Below, in pieces: positions 7,913 through 17,092 of a DNA stretch of 64,000 nucleotides. The notes under the pieces were generated by a model. The model was not told the origin of the DNA. It saw only the letters and a program-made list of their open reading frames with translations, and did not search any database. Position 1 is the stretch's first letter. Every line of letters begins with the position of its first letter. The translations under genes were made by a program, and so were the position numbers. The stretch comes from Actinomyces sp. ZJ308 (GTDB lineage: Bacteria > Actinomycetota > Actinomycetes > Actinomycetales > Actinomycetaceae). The stretch lies in NCBI RefSeq assembly GCF_011752065.1, contig NZ_JAAIJY010000004.1, positions 124,001 to 188,000 of the forward strand. Reading direction: 5' to 3'.

Positions 7913-10865
7913 CGTCGCCCTCGGCGATGTCCTTGAAGCCCAGGTTGATACCGCACTCGTAGCCCTCGCGGACCTCGGTGACGTCGTCCTTCTCGCGGCG
8001 CAGCGTCTCGATGGACAGGTCGCCGCTCACGACGACGCCGTCGCGCACCAGGCGGGCCTTGGCGCCCCGCTTGATGATGCCCGAGCGGACGATGGAGCCG
8101 GCGATGGAGCCGAACTTCGAGGAGCGGAAGATCTGTCGGATCTCGGCGGTGCCGAGCTCGACCTCCTCGTAGACGGGCTTGAGCATGCCCTTCATGGCGG
8201 CCTCGACGTCCTCGATAGCGTTGTAGATGACCGAGTAGAACTTCATGTCGACGCCCTCGCGGTCGGCGATCTCCGAGACGCGCTCGGCGGGCCGGACGTT
8301 GAAGCCGATGATGACGGCGGAGTCCACCGTGGCCAGGTTGACGTCGTTCTGGGTGATGGCACCCACGCCGCGGTGGATGACGCGCAGGGCGACCTCCTCG
8401 CCGACGTCGATCTTGAGCAGGGAGTCCTCCAGGGCCTCGACCGCACCCGAGCTGTCGCCCTTGAGGATGAGGTTGAGAGTGTCGACCTTGCCCTCCTTGA
8501 GGACATCGGTGAGGTTCTCCAGGGACACGCGCTTGCGGCGCTTGGCCAGCAGGGCGGCGCGCTCGGCGGCCTCACGCTTGTCGGCGATCTGGCGTGCCGT
8601 GCGGTCGTCGGGGGCGACGATGAAGGAGTCGCCGGCGCTGGGCACGTTCGTCAGTCCCAGGACCAGGGCCGGACGGGCGGGTCCGGCCTCGGTGAGGTTC
8701 TCCCCGTGCTCGTTGAACATGGCACGCACGCGCCCGTAGGCGCTTCCGGCCACGATCGGGTCGCCGACCCGCAGCGTGCCGCGCTCGACCAGGATGGTGC
8801 TCACGGCGCCACGGCCCTTGTCGAGCTTGGCCTCGATGGTGACGCCGCGGGCCTCGGTGTCCGGGTTGGCCCGCAGGTCCAGGGCGGCGTCCGCGGTGAG
8901 CAGGACGGCCTCGAGGAGCTCGTCGATGTGGAGGCGCTGCTTGGCGGAGATGTCCACGAACATCGTCTCGCCGCCGTACTCCTCGGGGACCAGACCGTAC
9001 TCGGTGAGCTGGCCGCGGATCTTGTCCGGGTTGGCGCCGTCCTTATCGATCTTGTTGACCGCCACGACGATCGGCACGTTGGCCGCCTGGGCGTGGTTGA
9101 GGGCCTCAACGGTCTGGGGCATGACGCCGTCGTCGGCGGCCACGACGAGGATGGCGATGTCGGTCACCTCGGCACCACGGGCACGCATGGCCGTGAAGGC
9201 CTCGTGACCGGGGGTGTCGATGAAGGTGATCGGACGCTCCTCGTCGTTCAGGTTGACGCGCACCTGGTAGGCGCCGATGGACTGGGTGATGCCTCCGGCC
9301 TCGCCGGCGACGACGTCGGTGGAGCGGATCGCGTCCAGCAGCTTGGTCTTACCGTGGTCGACGTGACCCATGACCGTGACCACCGGGGGACGCGGCACGA
9401 GGTTGGCGTCGTCCTCGTCGGGCTCGAGGTCGATGTCGAAGGACTCCAGCAGCTCGCGGTCCTCGTCCTCGGGCGAGACGATCTGGACGTTGTAGCCCAG
9501 CTCGGCACCCAGGAGGGCGAAGGTGTCCTCGTCGAGGGACTGGGTGGCCGTGGCCATCTCACCGAGGTGGAACAGCACGGTCACCAGGGCCGCGGGGTTG
9601 GCGTTGATCTTCTCGGCCAGGTCCGTGAGCGTCGCGCCCTGGCGCACGCGCACCGGGGTGGAGCCGTCGCCGCGCGGGACGATGACGCCGCCGATCGACG
9701 GCGCGCTCTGCTGCTCGAACTCCTGGCGCTTGGCCCGCTTGGACTTGCGCCCCCTCGGGGCGCCGCCTCCGCGGCCGAAGGCGCCCTGGGTGGAGCCGCG
9801 ACCACCGCGACCACCACGAGGGCCGCCGAAGCCGCCGCCGGGACGGCCGCCACCGCCACCTCCGGGCCTTCCACCGCCACCGGGGCGCGAGCCGCGGCCA
9901 CCACCGCCACCGGCACCGCCGCGCGCGGGGGCGCCGGGACGACCGATGGAGGACTGGCCGGGCATCATGCCCGGGTTGGGACGGGGACCGCCCGGGCGCG
10001 GCGCACCGGAACGACCGGCTCCCTGGGGCCGGGCACCGCCCTGAGGACGGGGGCCACCGGGGCGCGAACCGCCCTGGGGGCGGGGGCCGCCGGAACCGCC
10101 CGGACGGGGCATGCCCTGGGATGTGGCGAAGGGATTGTTGCCCGGGCGCGGCGCACCCGAGCGCGACTGGCCCGAACGCTGTCCGCCGCGGCCACCCTGC
10201 CCACCCTGGCGGGGCATGCCCTGGGAGGTGGCGAAGGGGTTGTTGCCCGGGCGCGGCGCACCGGGACGCGGTCCCGGCGTCGGGGCGTTGCGGCGAGGGC
10301 CGGGCGTGGGGGCGCCGGAGGCGGATGCCGCCGACTTGGGCGCGCCGGCCCCGGGCTTGGGCGCCCTGGGGGCCTCGCCGGAGGCGGGGGTACCCCCCTG
10401 GGGCGTCGGCTTCGCGGCACCCGCCGCGGCCTGGGCACCACCGCCCGGCTTGGGAGCCGGGGTCTCGGACCTGGGTGCGGCCGGGGCCGCACCGGGCTTG
10501 GGGGCTCCGGCCCCGGGCTTGGGGGCGGCGGGCCTGGTGGCGGGGCTCGGCGTCGAGTCCTGAGCACCAGCCGGCCCCGGCTTACCGGCCTGAGCCGCTC
10601 CGGGCTTGGGGGCGGCCTTGGCCGGCTTGGGAGCCTGAGAGGCGGCCTTGGCAGGCTTGTCAGTCTGAGTGTCCGCCGGTGCCTCCTGCACCTGGGCGGC
10701 GAAGTGCTCGCGAACCCGGCGAGCAACGGGGGGCTCGACCGCGGAGGAGGCCGCCTTGACGAACTCTCCCTGGTCCTTGAGCCAGGCCAGGATCACCTTC
10801 GAGGTGACCTTCTTGCCAGTGGGGTCGAGCTCCTTGGCGAGCTCATGAACGCGTGGTTTAGCCAC
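7872..10865 (-). CDS. infB: Translation initiation factor IF-2
   Basis: A GTPase that places initiator tRNA on the 30S subunit. The start is a GTG preceded by AGGAGAAAA. The 997-residue protein has the IF2_N domain ([20 protein letters not shown]), then about 400 residues rich in Pro, Gly, Ala and Arg as in other actinobacteria, then the GTPase core: GHVDHGKT near residue 500, DTPGHEAF and NKID. Domains II to IV follow, with the fMet-tRNA-binding C2 domain at the end. The linker holds two copies of a '[15 protein letters not shown]' element. It follows ylxR and nusA on the same strand. Confidence 0.97.
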   Translation of the reverse strand: MAKPRVHELAKELDPTGKKVTSKVILAWLKDQGEFVKAASSAVEPPVARRVREHFAAQVQEAPADTQTDKPAKAASQAPKPAKAAPKPGAAQAGKPGPAGAQDSTPSPATRPAAPKPGAGAPKPGAAPAAPRSETPAPKPGGGAQAAAGAAKPTPQGGTPASGEAPRAPKPGAGAPKSAASASGAPTPGPRRNAPTPGPRPGAPRPGNNPFATSQGMPRQGGQGGRGGQRSGQSRSGAPRPGNNPFATSQGMPRPGGSGGPRPQGGSRPGGPRPQGGARPQGAGRSGAPRPGGPRPNPGMMPGQSSIGRPGAPARGGAGGGGGRGSRPGGGGRPGGGGGGRPGGGFGGPRGGRGGRGSTQGAFGRGGGAPRGRKSKRAKRQEFEQQSAPSIGGVIVPRGDGSTPVRVRQGATLTDLAEKINANPAALVTVLFHLGEMATATQSLDEDTFALLGAELGYNVQIVSPEDEDRELLESFDIDLEPDEDDANLVPRPPVVTVMGHVDHGKTKLLDAIRSTDVVAGEAGGITQSIGAYQVRVNLNDEERPITFIDTPGHEAFTAMRARGAEVTDIAILVVAADDGVMPQTVEALNHAQAANVPIVVAVNKIDKDGANPDKIRGQLTEYGLVPEEYGGETMFVDISAKQRLHIDELLEAVLLTADAALDLRANPDTEARGVTIEAKLDKGRGAVSTILVERGTLRVGDPIVAGSAYGRVRAMFNEHGENLTEAGPARPALVLGLTNVPSAGDSFIVAPDDRTARQIADKREAAERAALLAKRRKRVSLENLTDVLKEGKVDTLNLILKGDSSGAVEALEDSLLKIDVGEEVALRVIHRGVGAITQNDVNLATVDSAVIIGFNVRPAERVSEIADREGVDMKFYSVIYNAIEDVEAAMKGMLKPVYEEVELGTAEIRQIFRSSKFGSIAGSIVRSGIIKRGAKARLVRDGVVVSGDLSIETLRREKDDVTEVREGYECGINLGFKDIAEGDVIETWEMREKPRD

Positions 10866-10956
10866 TTTTCTCCTGTCCGGTTTCCCACCCCGGACAGGGG
10901 TGGGTGCTTCTAGAGGCAGCTCATCGCTGGGTACTCATCGGGTGCCCATCGGCTTC

Positions 10957-11289
10957 CTACCCGCCTTCGCTATCGGTGGTCCGCTCACCCGGTCGGGCAG
11001 CGGGGACCTCGCCGTCGTTGACCAGTCCCCGCTCCAGGAACCCGCGGACCCGGGCCACGTCCAGTGGTCCGTCGGTGCGCAGGGCGCGTGGAGCGGCGCG
11101 TCGTCGCTCAGCGAGGGTGAGGCACTCCGGATCCGGGTGGATCCAGGCGCCGCGCCCGGGTCTGACGGCCCGGGCATCGACGTCGAGCTCACCGCTCGGC
11201 GTCAGCACGAGACGCAGCAGCTGCGCCCGCGGGGCTCTTTGCCGGCAGCCGATGCAGGTTCGCTCGGGCACGTGGGGGGTGGTCGCCAC
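10957..11289 (-). CDS. rnpM: YlxR/DUF448 RNA-binding protein (RnpM)
   Basis: A 110-residue basic protein of the YlxR (DUF448) family, members of which bind RNA and modulate RNase P. The signature PERTCIGCRQRAPRAQLLRL and the later GRGAWIHPDPECLTLAERR are both present. It lies between nusA and infB, its classic position. The start is a GTG with no strong Shine-Dalgarno sequence. The C-terminal approximately 25 residues are variable. Confidence 0.9.
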   Translation of the reverse strand: MATTPHVPERTCIGCRQRAPRAQLLRLVLTPSGELDVDARAVRPGRGAWIHPDPECLTLAERRRAAPRALRTDGPLDVARVRGFLERGLVNDGEVPAARPGERTTDSEGG

Positions 11290-11407
11290 CGTCCGTCGGT
11301 GTCCTTCCGCTGCTCTGCAACCGCTGACGCGGGCACCGCATCCGAGACGTCCCGGTGCGGGACCCGCAAAGGTCCGCCGGAAAGTCTACATCCCCGCGCA
11401 GGCCGGT

Positions 11408-12448
11408 TCAGTCGACCAGCTCTGAGGGACCTGTCACGTCGTCGGACTGGGAGCCCTGCCCCGGGGTGATCTCGCCGGACTCGGCGTCGGCGTGGATATC
11501 GATCTTCCACCCGGTCAGGCGGGCGGCCAGACGGGCGTTCTGCCCCTCCTTGCCGATGGCCAGGGAGAGCTGGAAGTCGGGGACGACGGCGCGGGCGGTG
11601 CGCTCCTCGGCGTCGATGACGCCCACGGCGGCCACACGGGCCGGCGACAGGGCGTTGGCGATGAAACGCGCCGGGTCCTCGGAATAATCCACGATGTCGA
11701 TCTTCTCACCACCGAGCTCGGTCATGACCGCACGCACCCGCTGTCCCATGGGGCCGATGCAGGCGCCCTTGGCGTTGACGCCGCGGACCTTGGAGCGCAC
11801 GGCCATCTTGGTGCGGTGGCCGGCCTCTCGGGCCACCGAGACGATCTCGACGTCGCCCGAGGAGATCTCGGGGACCTCGCGCTCGAAGAGCTTGCGCACC
11901 AGGCCGGGGTGGGTGCGGGACAGGATGATCTGGGCGCCGCGGGTACCGCGGGAGACGTCGGTGACGTAGGCGCGCACGCGGTCGCCGTGGCGGTAGCGCT
12001 CTCCGGGGACCTGCTCGTGGGGAGGCATGATGCCCTCGTGCTCCTCGTCCAGGCGCACGTAGACGATGCGGGGGTCGCGGCCCTGCTCGACGGTGCCGGA
12101 GATCAGCTCGCCGGTCTTGTCCTTGAAGGCGCCCAGGACCTCGAAGTCGCGGCGGTCCTGGATGCGCTGGACGATGACGCTGCGGGCGGTCGCCTGGGCG
12201 ATGCGGCCGAAGTCGTCGGGGGTGTCGTCGAAGTACTCCCCCGTGGGCTGGTCGTCCTCGTCGACCTCCGGGGCCAGGACACTCATGTGCCCGGTGCGGC
12301 GGTCGATCTCGACGTGGGCGCCCCGGATGGCTCCGGGGACCTTGGAGTAGGCACCCAGGATGGCGTCCTCGATAGCGGGAAGCAGGTTGTCCAGGTCAAT
12401 GCCCAGCTCGTCGGCAGCGCCTCGCAGCTCCGGCATATTGATGTCCAT
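11408..12448 (-). CDS. nusA: Transcription termination/antitermination factor NusA
   Basis: Binds RNA polymerase and nascent RNA to control pausing and termination. The 346-residue product starts MDINMPELRGAADELGID after an AAGGACCC site; upstream in-frame starts lie in the leader. An N-terminal polymerase-binding domain (about 1-115) precedes an S1 domain (about 120-190), then two KH domains with KVAVRSK-like and IGPMGQRVRAVMTELGGEKIDIV segments, and a second KH with SLAIGKEGQNARLAARLTGWKIDI. It lacks the acidic repeats of E. coli NusA, as usual in actinobacteria. It is transcribed with ylxR and infB. Confidence 0.95.
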   Translation of the reverse strand: MDINMPELRGAADELGIDLDNLLPAIEDAILGAYSKVPGAIRGAHVEIDRRTGHMSVLAPEVDEDDQPTGEYFDDTPDDFGRIAQATARSVIVQRIQDRRDFEVLGAFKDKTGELISGTVEQGRDPRIVYVRLDEEHEGIMPPHEQVPGERYRHGDRVRAYVTDVSRGTRGAQIILSRTHPGLVRKLFEREVPEISSGDVEIVSVAREAGHRTKMAVRSKVRGVNAKGACIGPMGQRVRAVMTELGGEKIDIVDYSEDPARFIANALSPARVAAVGVIDAEERTARAVVPDFQLSLAIGKEGQNARLAARLTGWKIDIHADAESGEITPGQGSQSDDVTGPSELVD

Positions 12449-12528
12449 GGGTCCTTGGGTCCTCTCTGGTCCGCTGGGCGGGTGTGCGCTGGGCTTCCTG
12501 TCGACGTTAGCCCGTGACGGGTCGGATG

Positions 12529-12560
12529 GTCCATCACGTCTTTCGTCCATCACGTCTTTC
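12529..12560. repeat. Perfect tandem duplication of 16 bp in the nusA leader
   Basis: GTCCATCACGTCTTTC occurs twice in direct succession, 81 bases upstream of the nusA start, inside the 212-base rimP-nusA gap. The rest of that gap (12561-12660) is noticeably richer in A and T than its surroundings. I could not assign a promoter with confidence. Confidence 0.6.
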
Positions 12561-12660
12561 CGCGCTGGTCCGTCAACCTTCTATCAGTTATCAGGACATA
12601 CATTATTCCTGGACGCTATCCGCGAAAGGCATCTTATAGGCCTCGGCCTGTTGTCCGGTC

Positions 12661-13179
12661 CTAGAGCCCGGCCACCACCATCCGCGCCTCGGTGATGTCC
12701 TCCAGGGCGATGCCCCGCTCGACGCCGTCGACCTCGATCCTCACCATGCCGCCGCCGTTGCCCTCGTTCGCGTCATCGGCGTCGTTGTCGGGATCGGCCC
12801 CCGTGACGACGCCGGTGAGCTCCTCGTCAGCCGTGCGCACCCGGGCACTATGACCAACGGCACGCCTGAAGTGTCGCAGGGTGCTCAGCTCGCGCTCGGC
12901 TCCGGGTGTGGAGACCTCGAGCGTGTACTGACCCTTGACGGGGTCGGCCTCATCGAGGGCCTGCGAGACGGCTGCGGTCACCGGTCCCAGGGCGTCGAGG
13001 TCGAGGTCTCCGGGACCGTCGGCCAGGTCCACGAAGACGCGTACGACGGAGTACCTGCCCGCCCGGGTGGTCTCCACGCCCTCGAGGCGGAGTCCGGCGT
13101 CGGCGACGACGGGGGTGAGCAGGTCGGTAAGGCTGCGGGCCAGTGCGTCAGCCCGCTTGTGCGGGTCGTGGGCTGCCAT
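12661..13179 (-). CDS. rimP: Ribosome maturation factor RimP
   Basis: Assists 30S subunit assembly. The 172-residue protein has the RimP fold pattern: GLRLEGVETTRAGRYSVVRVFVD in the N-terminal alpha/beta domain, LGPVTAAVSQALDEADPV, YTLEVSTPGAERELSTLRHFRRAVGHSARV at the domain junction, and an SH3-like C-terminal barrel. A GGAGGAAG ribosome site supports the start. An Asp/Asn-rich insertion (about residues 130-145) is unusual. Unlike in many bacteria, the following nusA gene is separated from it by 212 bases. Confidence 0.92.
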   Translation of the reverse strand: MAAHDPHKRADALARSLTDLLTPVVADAGLRLEGVETTRAGRYSVVRVFVDLADGPGDLDLDALGPVTAAVSQALDEADPVKGQYTLEVSTPGAERELSTLRHFRRAVGHSARVRTADEELTGVVTGADPDNDADDANEGNGGGMVRIEVDGVERGIALEDITEARMVVAGL

Positions 13180-13253
13180 CGTCGTTCTTCCTCCCGTGTG
13201 GGCCCGGGCGAGCAGCTCGGGCGAGCGTGGTCAGCGGGTTCAAGCCACAACCA

Positions 13254-13323
13254 CGACCAGGACATGATCGAGACATGATCAAGAATGATCGAGGCGTGGT
13301 CGAGACATGACCAGTGCGTGGTC
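13254..13323. repeat. Helically phased short repeats between divergent genes
   Basis: Seven related 5-base cores (TGATC, TGGTC, TGACC; one CGACC) start at 13254, 13265, 13276, 13286, 13297, 13308 and 13319, that is every 10 or 11 bases. The fuller unit is close to GACATGATCGA. They fill most of the 188-base space between rimP (minus) and the lipoprotein gene (plus). One-turn spacing puts every core on the same face of the helix, as expected for cooperative protein binding or a bend. Confidence 0.6.
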
Positions 13324-13367
13324 AAGGTCGGGATCATGCTACCCGCCGTCTGTGGGAGGATTCCCGG

Positions 13368-14438
13368 GTGAAGACTCCTCGCCCTCCCCGCCCCGCCCAG
13401 ACCAACGGCACGCAGGTGCCTTCCGGTGGCGGGATCCGCAGCAGGCTCGGTGACGGACTCGGTAGCGGCCTCTCCAACAGCTCCGACGCCGTAGCGCCAG
13501 GCCGTCGCATGACGCGGCGCACCGCGGTGCTCGCCCTGGGATCCGCCCTGGCCGCACTGGGTGGTTGCGGACTGCGCCTGGGCAAGGGCTCACCGGCGTC
13601 CCTGCCGACCGCCTCACCCGCAGAGACCACTCGTGACGGTCTGGCCCGCCAGGCGGCGCTCATCTCCTCCACCGCCGGTGTGGTTGCGCAGGCCGGTGGC
13701 ACGGATACCACCACGGCGGCCCTGGCCGAGGGCGTCAAGCAGACGGCCGACGCCCAGCTCGAGACCCTGGGCGGTGTGTGGGAGCCGTGGGCCTCGCAGG
13801 TGCCGTCCTCCTACCCCACCGCCGCCCCGGTTCCTTCGGCCTCGGCCGACGCCACCGCACAGGACCTGGCCACGTCCCTGGGCGACGGCTCGACGATGGC
13901 CCGCCGGGCGGCGATCGCCGCCGCCTCGGAGCAGGACGCCCGGCTCTTCACCGCACTGACGGTGGCCTGGAGCCTTCAGCACGATCTCTTCGCCCAGGCC
14001 GGCTCGGCCGACACTCCTCGGGTGGACGTGGCTCAGGGCAGCAGGATCAGCGCCGGCCTGCTGACCTCCTACGACGCGGCCCGCTACGCGATGGAGGAGA
14101 TCGCGGCGCGCAGCGATGATCCTCAGCGCACCCAGGCGGCCGAGGACGCCAAGGCCGCGACCTCCGTCGTCAACGCCGCCGTGGCCGCGGGCAGTGAGGA
14201 CGCCCGGCTGGGCGCCTACGCCGCCCCGACCGAGTCCTCCGACCCCGACGTGAGCGTGGAGGTGTCCTGGGCCCGGCAGGTGTGGTCCGGCATCGTATCG
14301 GGAGAGGTGCAGGAGGCCGGTTCCGCCAAGGCATCCACGCCGGCCCGTGAGGCGGCCGTCACCGGCGCGGTCGATGCCGCCCGTCGTGCCACCGCCTGGG
14401 GCGCGGACTTCTCCTCCCTGCCCGGCTACGCTGCCTGA
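13368..14438 (+). CDS. Tat-type lipoprotein, probable DUF4439 ferritin-like
   Basis: A 356-residue exported protein. The GTG start follows GGGAGGA by seven bases. Residues around 46-68 read RRMTRRTAVLALGSALAALGGC, a twin-arginine-like signal ending in a lipobox (LGGC), so it should be lipid-anchored outside the membrane. The remainder is Ala-rich and helical, with EQDARLFTALTVAWSLQHDLFAQ and LLTSYDAARYAMEEIAAR. That fits the DUF4439 ferritin-like proteins that sit between proS and rimP in other actinobacteria. Family assignment is from context and composition, and iron binding is unproven. A small membrane gene follows one base after its stop. Confidence 0.75.
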   Translation: MKTPRPPRPAQTNGTQVPSGGGIRSRLGDGLGSGLSNSSDAVAPGRRMTRRTAVLALGSALAALGGCGLRLGKGSPASLPTASPAETTRDGLARQAALISSTAGVVAQAGGTDTTTAALAEGVKQTADAQLETLGGVWEPWASQVPSSYPTAAPVPSASADATAQDLATSLGDGSTMARRAAIAAASEQDARLFTALTVAWSLQHDLFAQAGSADTPRVDVAQGSRISAGLLTSYDAARYAMEEIAARSDDPQRTQAAEDAKAATSVVNAAVAAGSEDARLGAYAAPTESSDPDVSVEVSWARQVWSGIVSGEVQEAGSAKASTPAREAAVTGAVDAARRATAWGADFSSLPGYAA

Positions 14439-14439
14439 C

Positions 14440-14676
14440 ATGCGGGTCCTCGTGGTGGTCCTGGCCGTCATCGTCGCTCTGGCGGCCGTGGACCGGCTCT
14501 TCCTGTGGATGGAGCGTCACGGCTGGATCTACTGGCGGCGCCACAGGCCCGATCCGCGCGGCGCCGTCCTGGGTCCCATCGACAACGTCTTCAACCCGGC
14601 CCACGAGCACGTGGTCGAGCAGCAGGAGACCGAGGAGCTTCTGACCGATATCCAGGGCGACACGGCCCCCAGGTGA
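14440..14676 (+). CDS. Small membrane protein, unknown
   Basis: A 78-residue protein with one N-terminal transmembrane helix (VLVVVLAVIVALAAVDRLFL) followed by a basic, Trp/Tyr-containing stretch and an acidic C-terminus (VEQQETEELL). The ATG comes one base after the stop of the lipoprotein gene, implying coupled translation. I do not recognise the family. The 243 bases to the end of proS (14677-14919) hold no gene I could support. Confidence 0.6.
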   Translation: MRVLVVVLAVIVALAAVDRLFLWMERHGWIYWRRHRPDPRGAVLGPIDNVFNPAHEHVVEQQETEELLTDIQGDTAPR

Positions 14677-14919
14677 GCGGCGATGAGCTCGGGCGCCGGG
14701 GAAGGCCGGATCGAGAACGTACTTCCCCTGCGAGGACTGCGTTTCGTCGCAGATCACTGACTCCCGTCCCCAGTGTCCTGCGACAGAAGTAAGTCCTCGA
14801 CACGAAGCGCAGTCGCCGACACGGCTATTGACCCGTTCCTGCCGTCACCGCCCCGAGTACCCCGCCAGGCACCCGACCATTGCCGACCCGGGGCGGAGGA
14901 CGGCGCTCGCGCAGCTGCC

Positions 14920-16755
14920 CTAGAGGCTCTGGGCGGCCTCCAGCGCGGTGCGGACCGTGGCGCTGAGCTCGGCCGCGGCGGCGTCGGCGGTCACGGAGCG
15001 GCGCTCGCCGGTGCGGCGGTCACGGATCTCCACGGTCCCCTCCTTGGCCAGGTCACGGCCGACGACGAGCGTGTAGGGCAGGCCGAGGAGCTCGGCGTCG
15101 GCGAACTTCACGCCCGCGGAGACCTTGCGACGGTCGTCGTAGAGGACCTCGATGCCCTCGGCGTCCAGGGCCGAGGCGATCTGCTCGGCGACGTCGAAGA
15201 CGGCCTGGTCCTTACCGGTGGCCAGGACCTGCACGTGGTAGGGGGCGATCTGGATGGGCCAGGTGAGTCCCCTGTCATCGTGGTTGGCCTCGGCCAGGGC
15301 GGCCATGACACGGCTGACACCGATGCCGTAGGAGCCCATCGTGACCACGCGGGCCTTACCGTTCTCGTCCAGGACGGTCAGACCCAGGGCCTGGGAGTAC
15401 TTGCGCCCCAGCTCGAAGATGTGGCCGATCTCGATGCCGCGGGCCAGGTGGAGGGGGCCGGATCCGTCGGGGGCGGGGTCGCCCTCGCGGACCTCGGCGG
15501 CCTCGATGGTGCCGTCGGCGGTGAAGTCGCGGCCCATGACCAGGTCGAGGACGTGCTTCTTGTCGGTGTTGGCGCCGGTGACCCAGCTGGTGCCCTCCAC
15601 GATCCGGGGGTCGACGAGGTAGCGCACGGAACCGGTGAGAACCTCGGTGCCGTCCTCGAGCCTCTCGACGCGGCGCAGCGGTGAGTTGGGGCCGATGGCG
15701 GTGGGGCCGATGTAGCCGCGCACGAGCTCGGGATGGGTCTCGAAGTCGGTGTCTCCGGCCATCTCGACCTCGGCGGGGGCGACGGCGGCCTCCAGGCGCT
15801 TCATGTCGACGTCGCGGTCCCCGGGGACGCCGACGACGAGCAGCTCGCGCTCACCGCCGGGGTGGATGAGGGTCACGACGACGTTCTTGAGCGTGTCGGC
15901 GGCCGTCCAGGCCCGCCCGTCCGAGCGCGGGTAGGCCTCGTTGCACAGGTCGACCAGGGAGTCGATGGTGGGCGTGTCGGGGGTGTCGACGACGCGGGCC
16001 GGGCCGGTGCCGGAGGCGTCCACCGGCTCGGGGACCACGGTGGTGACCGCCTCGGCGTTGGCGGCGTAACCGCCCGAGGAGCGCACGAAGGTATCCTCCC
16101 CGATCTCACAGGGGTGGAGGAACTCCTCGGAGTGGGACCCGCCCATGGCGCCGGCCATGGCGTTGACGATGACGTAGTCCAGGCCCAGACGGGCGAAGAT
16201 CCGCTCGTAGGCGTCTCGGTGGGCCTGGTAGGCGGCGGCCAGACCGGCATCGTCGATGTCGAAGGAGTAGGAGTCCTTCATGACGAACTCGCGACCACGG
16301 ATGATGCCGGCGCGGGGGCGGGCCTCGTCGCGGTACTTGGTCTGGATCTGGTAGACGGTGGCCGGCAGGTCCTTGTAGGAGGAGTAGAGGTCCTTGACCG
16401 CGAGGGTGAACATCTCCTCGTGGGTGGGGGCCAGCAGGTAGTCCCCGTCCTTGCGGTCGCGGAGCTTGAACAGGGTGGGGCCGTAGTCGTCCCAGCGTCC
16501 GGTGGCCTGGTAGGGCTCGGCCGGCAGAAGGGCCGGGAAGTGAACCTCCTGGCCGCCCATGGCGTCCATCTCCTGGCGCACGACGTCCTCGATCTTGCGC
16601 AACGTCCGCAGACCCAGCGGCAGCCAGGTGTACACCCCGGGGGCGGCCCGGCGGATATAGCAGGCGCGCACGAGCAGCCGGTGGCTGGCGACCTCGGCGT
16701 CGGCCGGGTCCTCGCGCAGGGTTCGGATGAAGGACGTGGAGAGTCTGTGCAGCAC
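14920..16755 (-). CDS. proS: Prolyl-tRNA synthetase, bacterial type
   Basis: Charges tRNA-Pro. The 611-residue product has class II motif 1 ([30 protein letters not shown]), motif 2 ([21 protein letters not shown], then [26 protein letters not shown]) and motif 3 ([16 protein letters not shown]). Between motifs 2 and 3 lies the INS editing domain typical of bacterial ProS, which hydrolyses Ala-tRNA-Pro. GTG at 16755 aligns with the usual start ([20 protein letters not shown]). There is no Shine-Dalgarno sequence but a -10 element seven bases upstream, which suggests a leaderless mRNA. Confidence 0.95.
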   Translation of the reverse strand: MLHRLSTSFIRTLREDPADAEVASHRLLVRACYIRRAAPGVYTWLPLGLRTLRKIEDVVRQEMDAMGGQEVHFPALLPAEPYQATGRWDDYGPTLFKLRDRKDGDYLLAPTHEEMFTLAVKDLYSSYKDLPATVYQIQTKYRDEARPRAGIIRGREFVMKDSYSFDIDDAGLAAAYQAHRDAYERIFARLGLDYVIVNAMAGAMGGSHSEEFLHPCEIGEDTFVRSSGGYAANAEAVTTVVPEPVDASGTGPARVVDTPDTPTIDSLVDLCNEAYPRSDGRAWTAADTLKNVVVTLIHPGGERELLVVGVPGDRDVDMKRLEAAVAPAEVEMAGDTDFETHPELVRGYIGPTAIGPNSPLRRVERLEDGTEVLTGSVRYLVDPRIVEGTSWVTGANTDKKHVLDLVMGRDFTADGTIEAAEVREGDPAPDGSGPLHLARGIEIGHIFELGRKYSQALGLTVLDENGKARVVTMGSYGIGVSRVMAALAEANHDDRGLTWPIQIAPYHVQVLATGKDQAVFDVAEQIASALDAEGIEVLYDDRRKVSAGVKFADAELLGLPYTLVVGRDLAKEGTVEIRDRRTGERRSVTADAAAAELSATVRTALEAAQSL

Positions 16756-16762
16756 GGGGGCG

Positions 16763-16792
16763 ATCCTACGGGGTCCGAGGCCGCTGCCCCAA
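16763..16792 (-). promoter_or_regulatory. Candidate promoter giving a leaderless proS mRNA
   Basis: On the minus strand TTGGGG (16792-16787) and TAGGAT (16768-16763) are 18 bases apart, and TAGGAT is seven bases before the GTG of proS. That is the standard distance from -10 to the first transcribed base, so transcription would begin at the start codon. Leaderless genes of this layout are common in actinobacteria. Confidence 0.5.
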
Positions 16793-16971
16793 CGGAGCCC
16801 GCCGGGGCCGTACGACATCACGACGACATTATGACGACATCACGGGAACAGAACCTGGCGGCCCGCGGCGCCTCAACGTGTCGCACGATGGTGTCCGAGG
16901 TGGTGTCAAGGCGGTCTCAGAACCGGCCTCGAAGGAGCTCGGACGGCGTCTCGACGCTGGTCAGGTAGGAC

Positions 16972-17001
16972 TTGCGGCCCTCAAGAAGCGCCCGATACGC
17001 T
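16972..17001 (+). promoter_or_regulatory. Weak candidate promoter of the mevalonate cassette
   Basis: TTGCGG (16972-16977) and TACGCT (16996-17001) are 18 bases apart, about 90 bases before the mevalonate kinase start. It is the best match in the 337-base gap between proS and this gene. The rest of the gap shows only short imperfect repeats such as gacgacat near 16820. Confidence 0.35.
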
Positions 17002-17092
17002 CCCTCCCGTCGAAGGGCCCATCAGCCCTCTTATCCCTGAACCCGACCCGCATCGCGCTCTCCCCGGACACGGGTCACAGGCAAGGAAGCAT

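Noticed and set aside
9740-10560. Dense short repeats inside infB as a possible repeat array or CRISPR-like element
   Set aside because: They encode the Pro/Gly/Arg-rich IF-2 linker normal for actinobacteria, have no regular spacers, and stay in frame.
7746-10913. A very long open frame on the plus strand opposite infB
   Set aside because: It mirrors the codon structure of infB; it has low-complexity composition, no conserved motif and no ribosome site.
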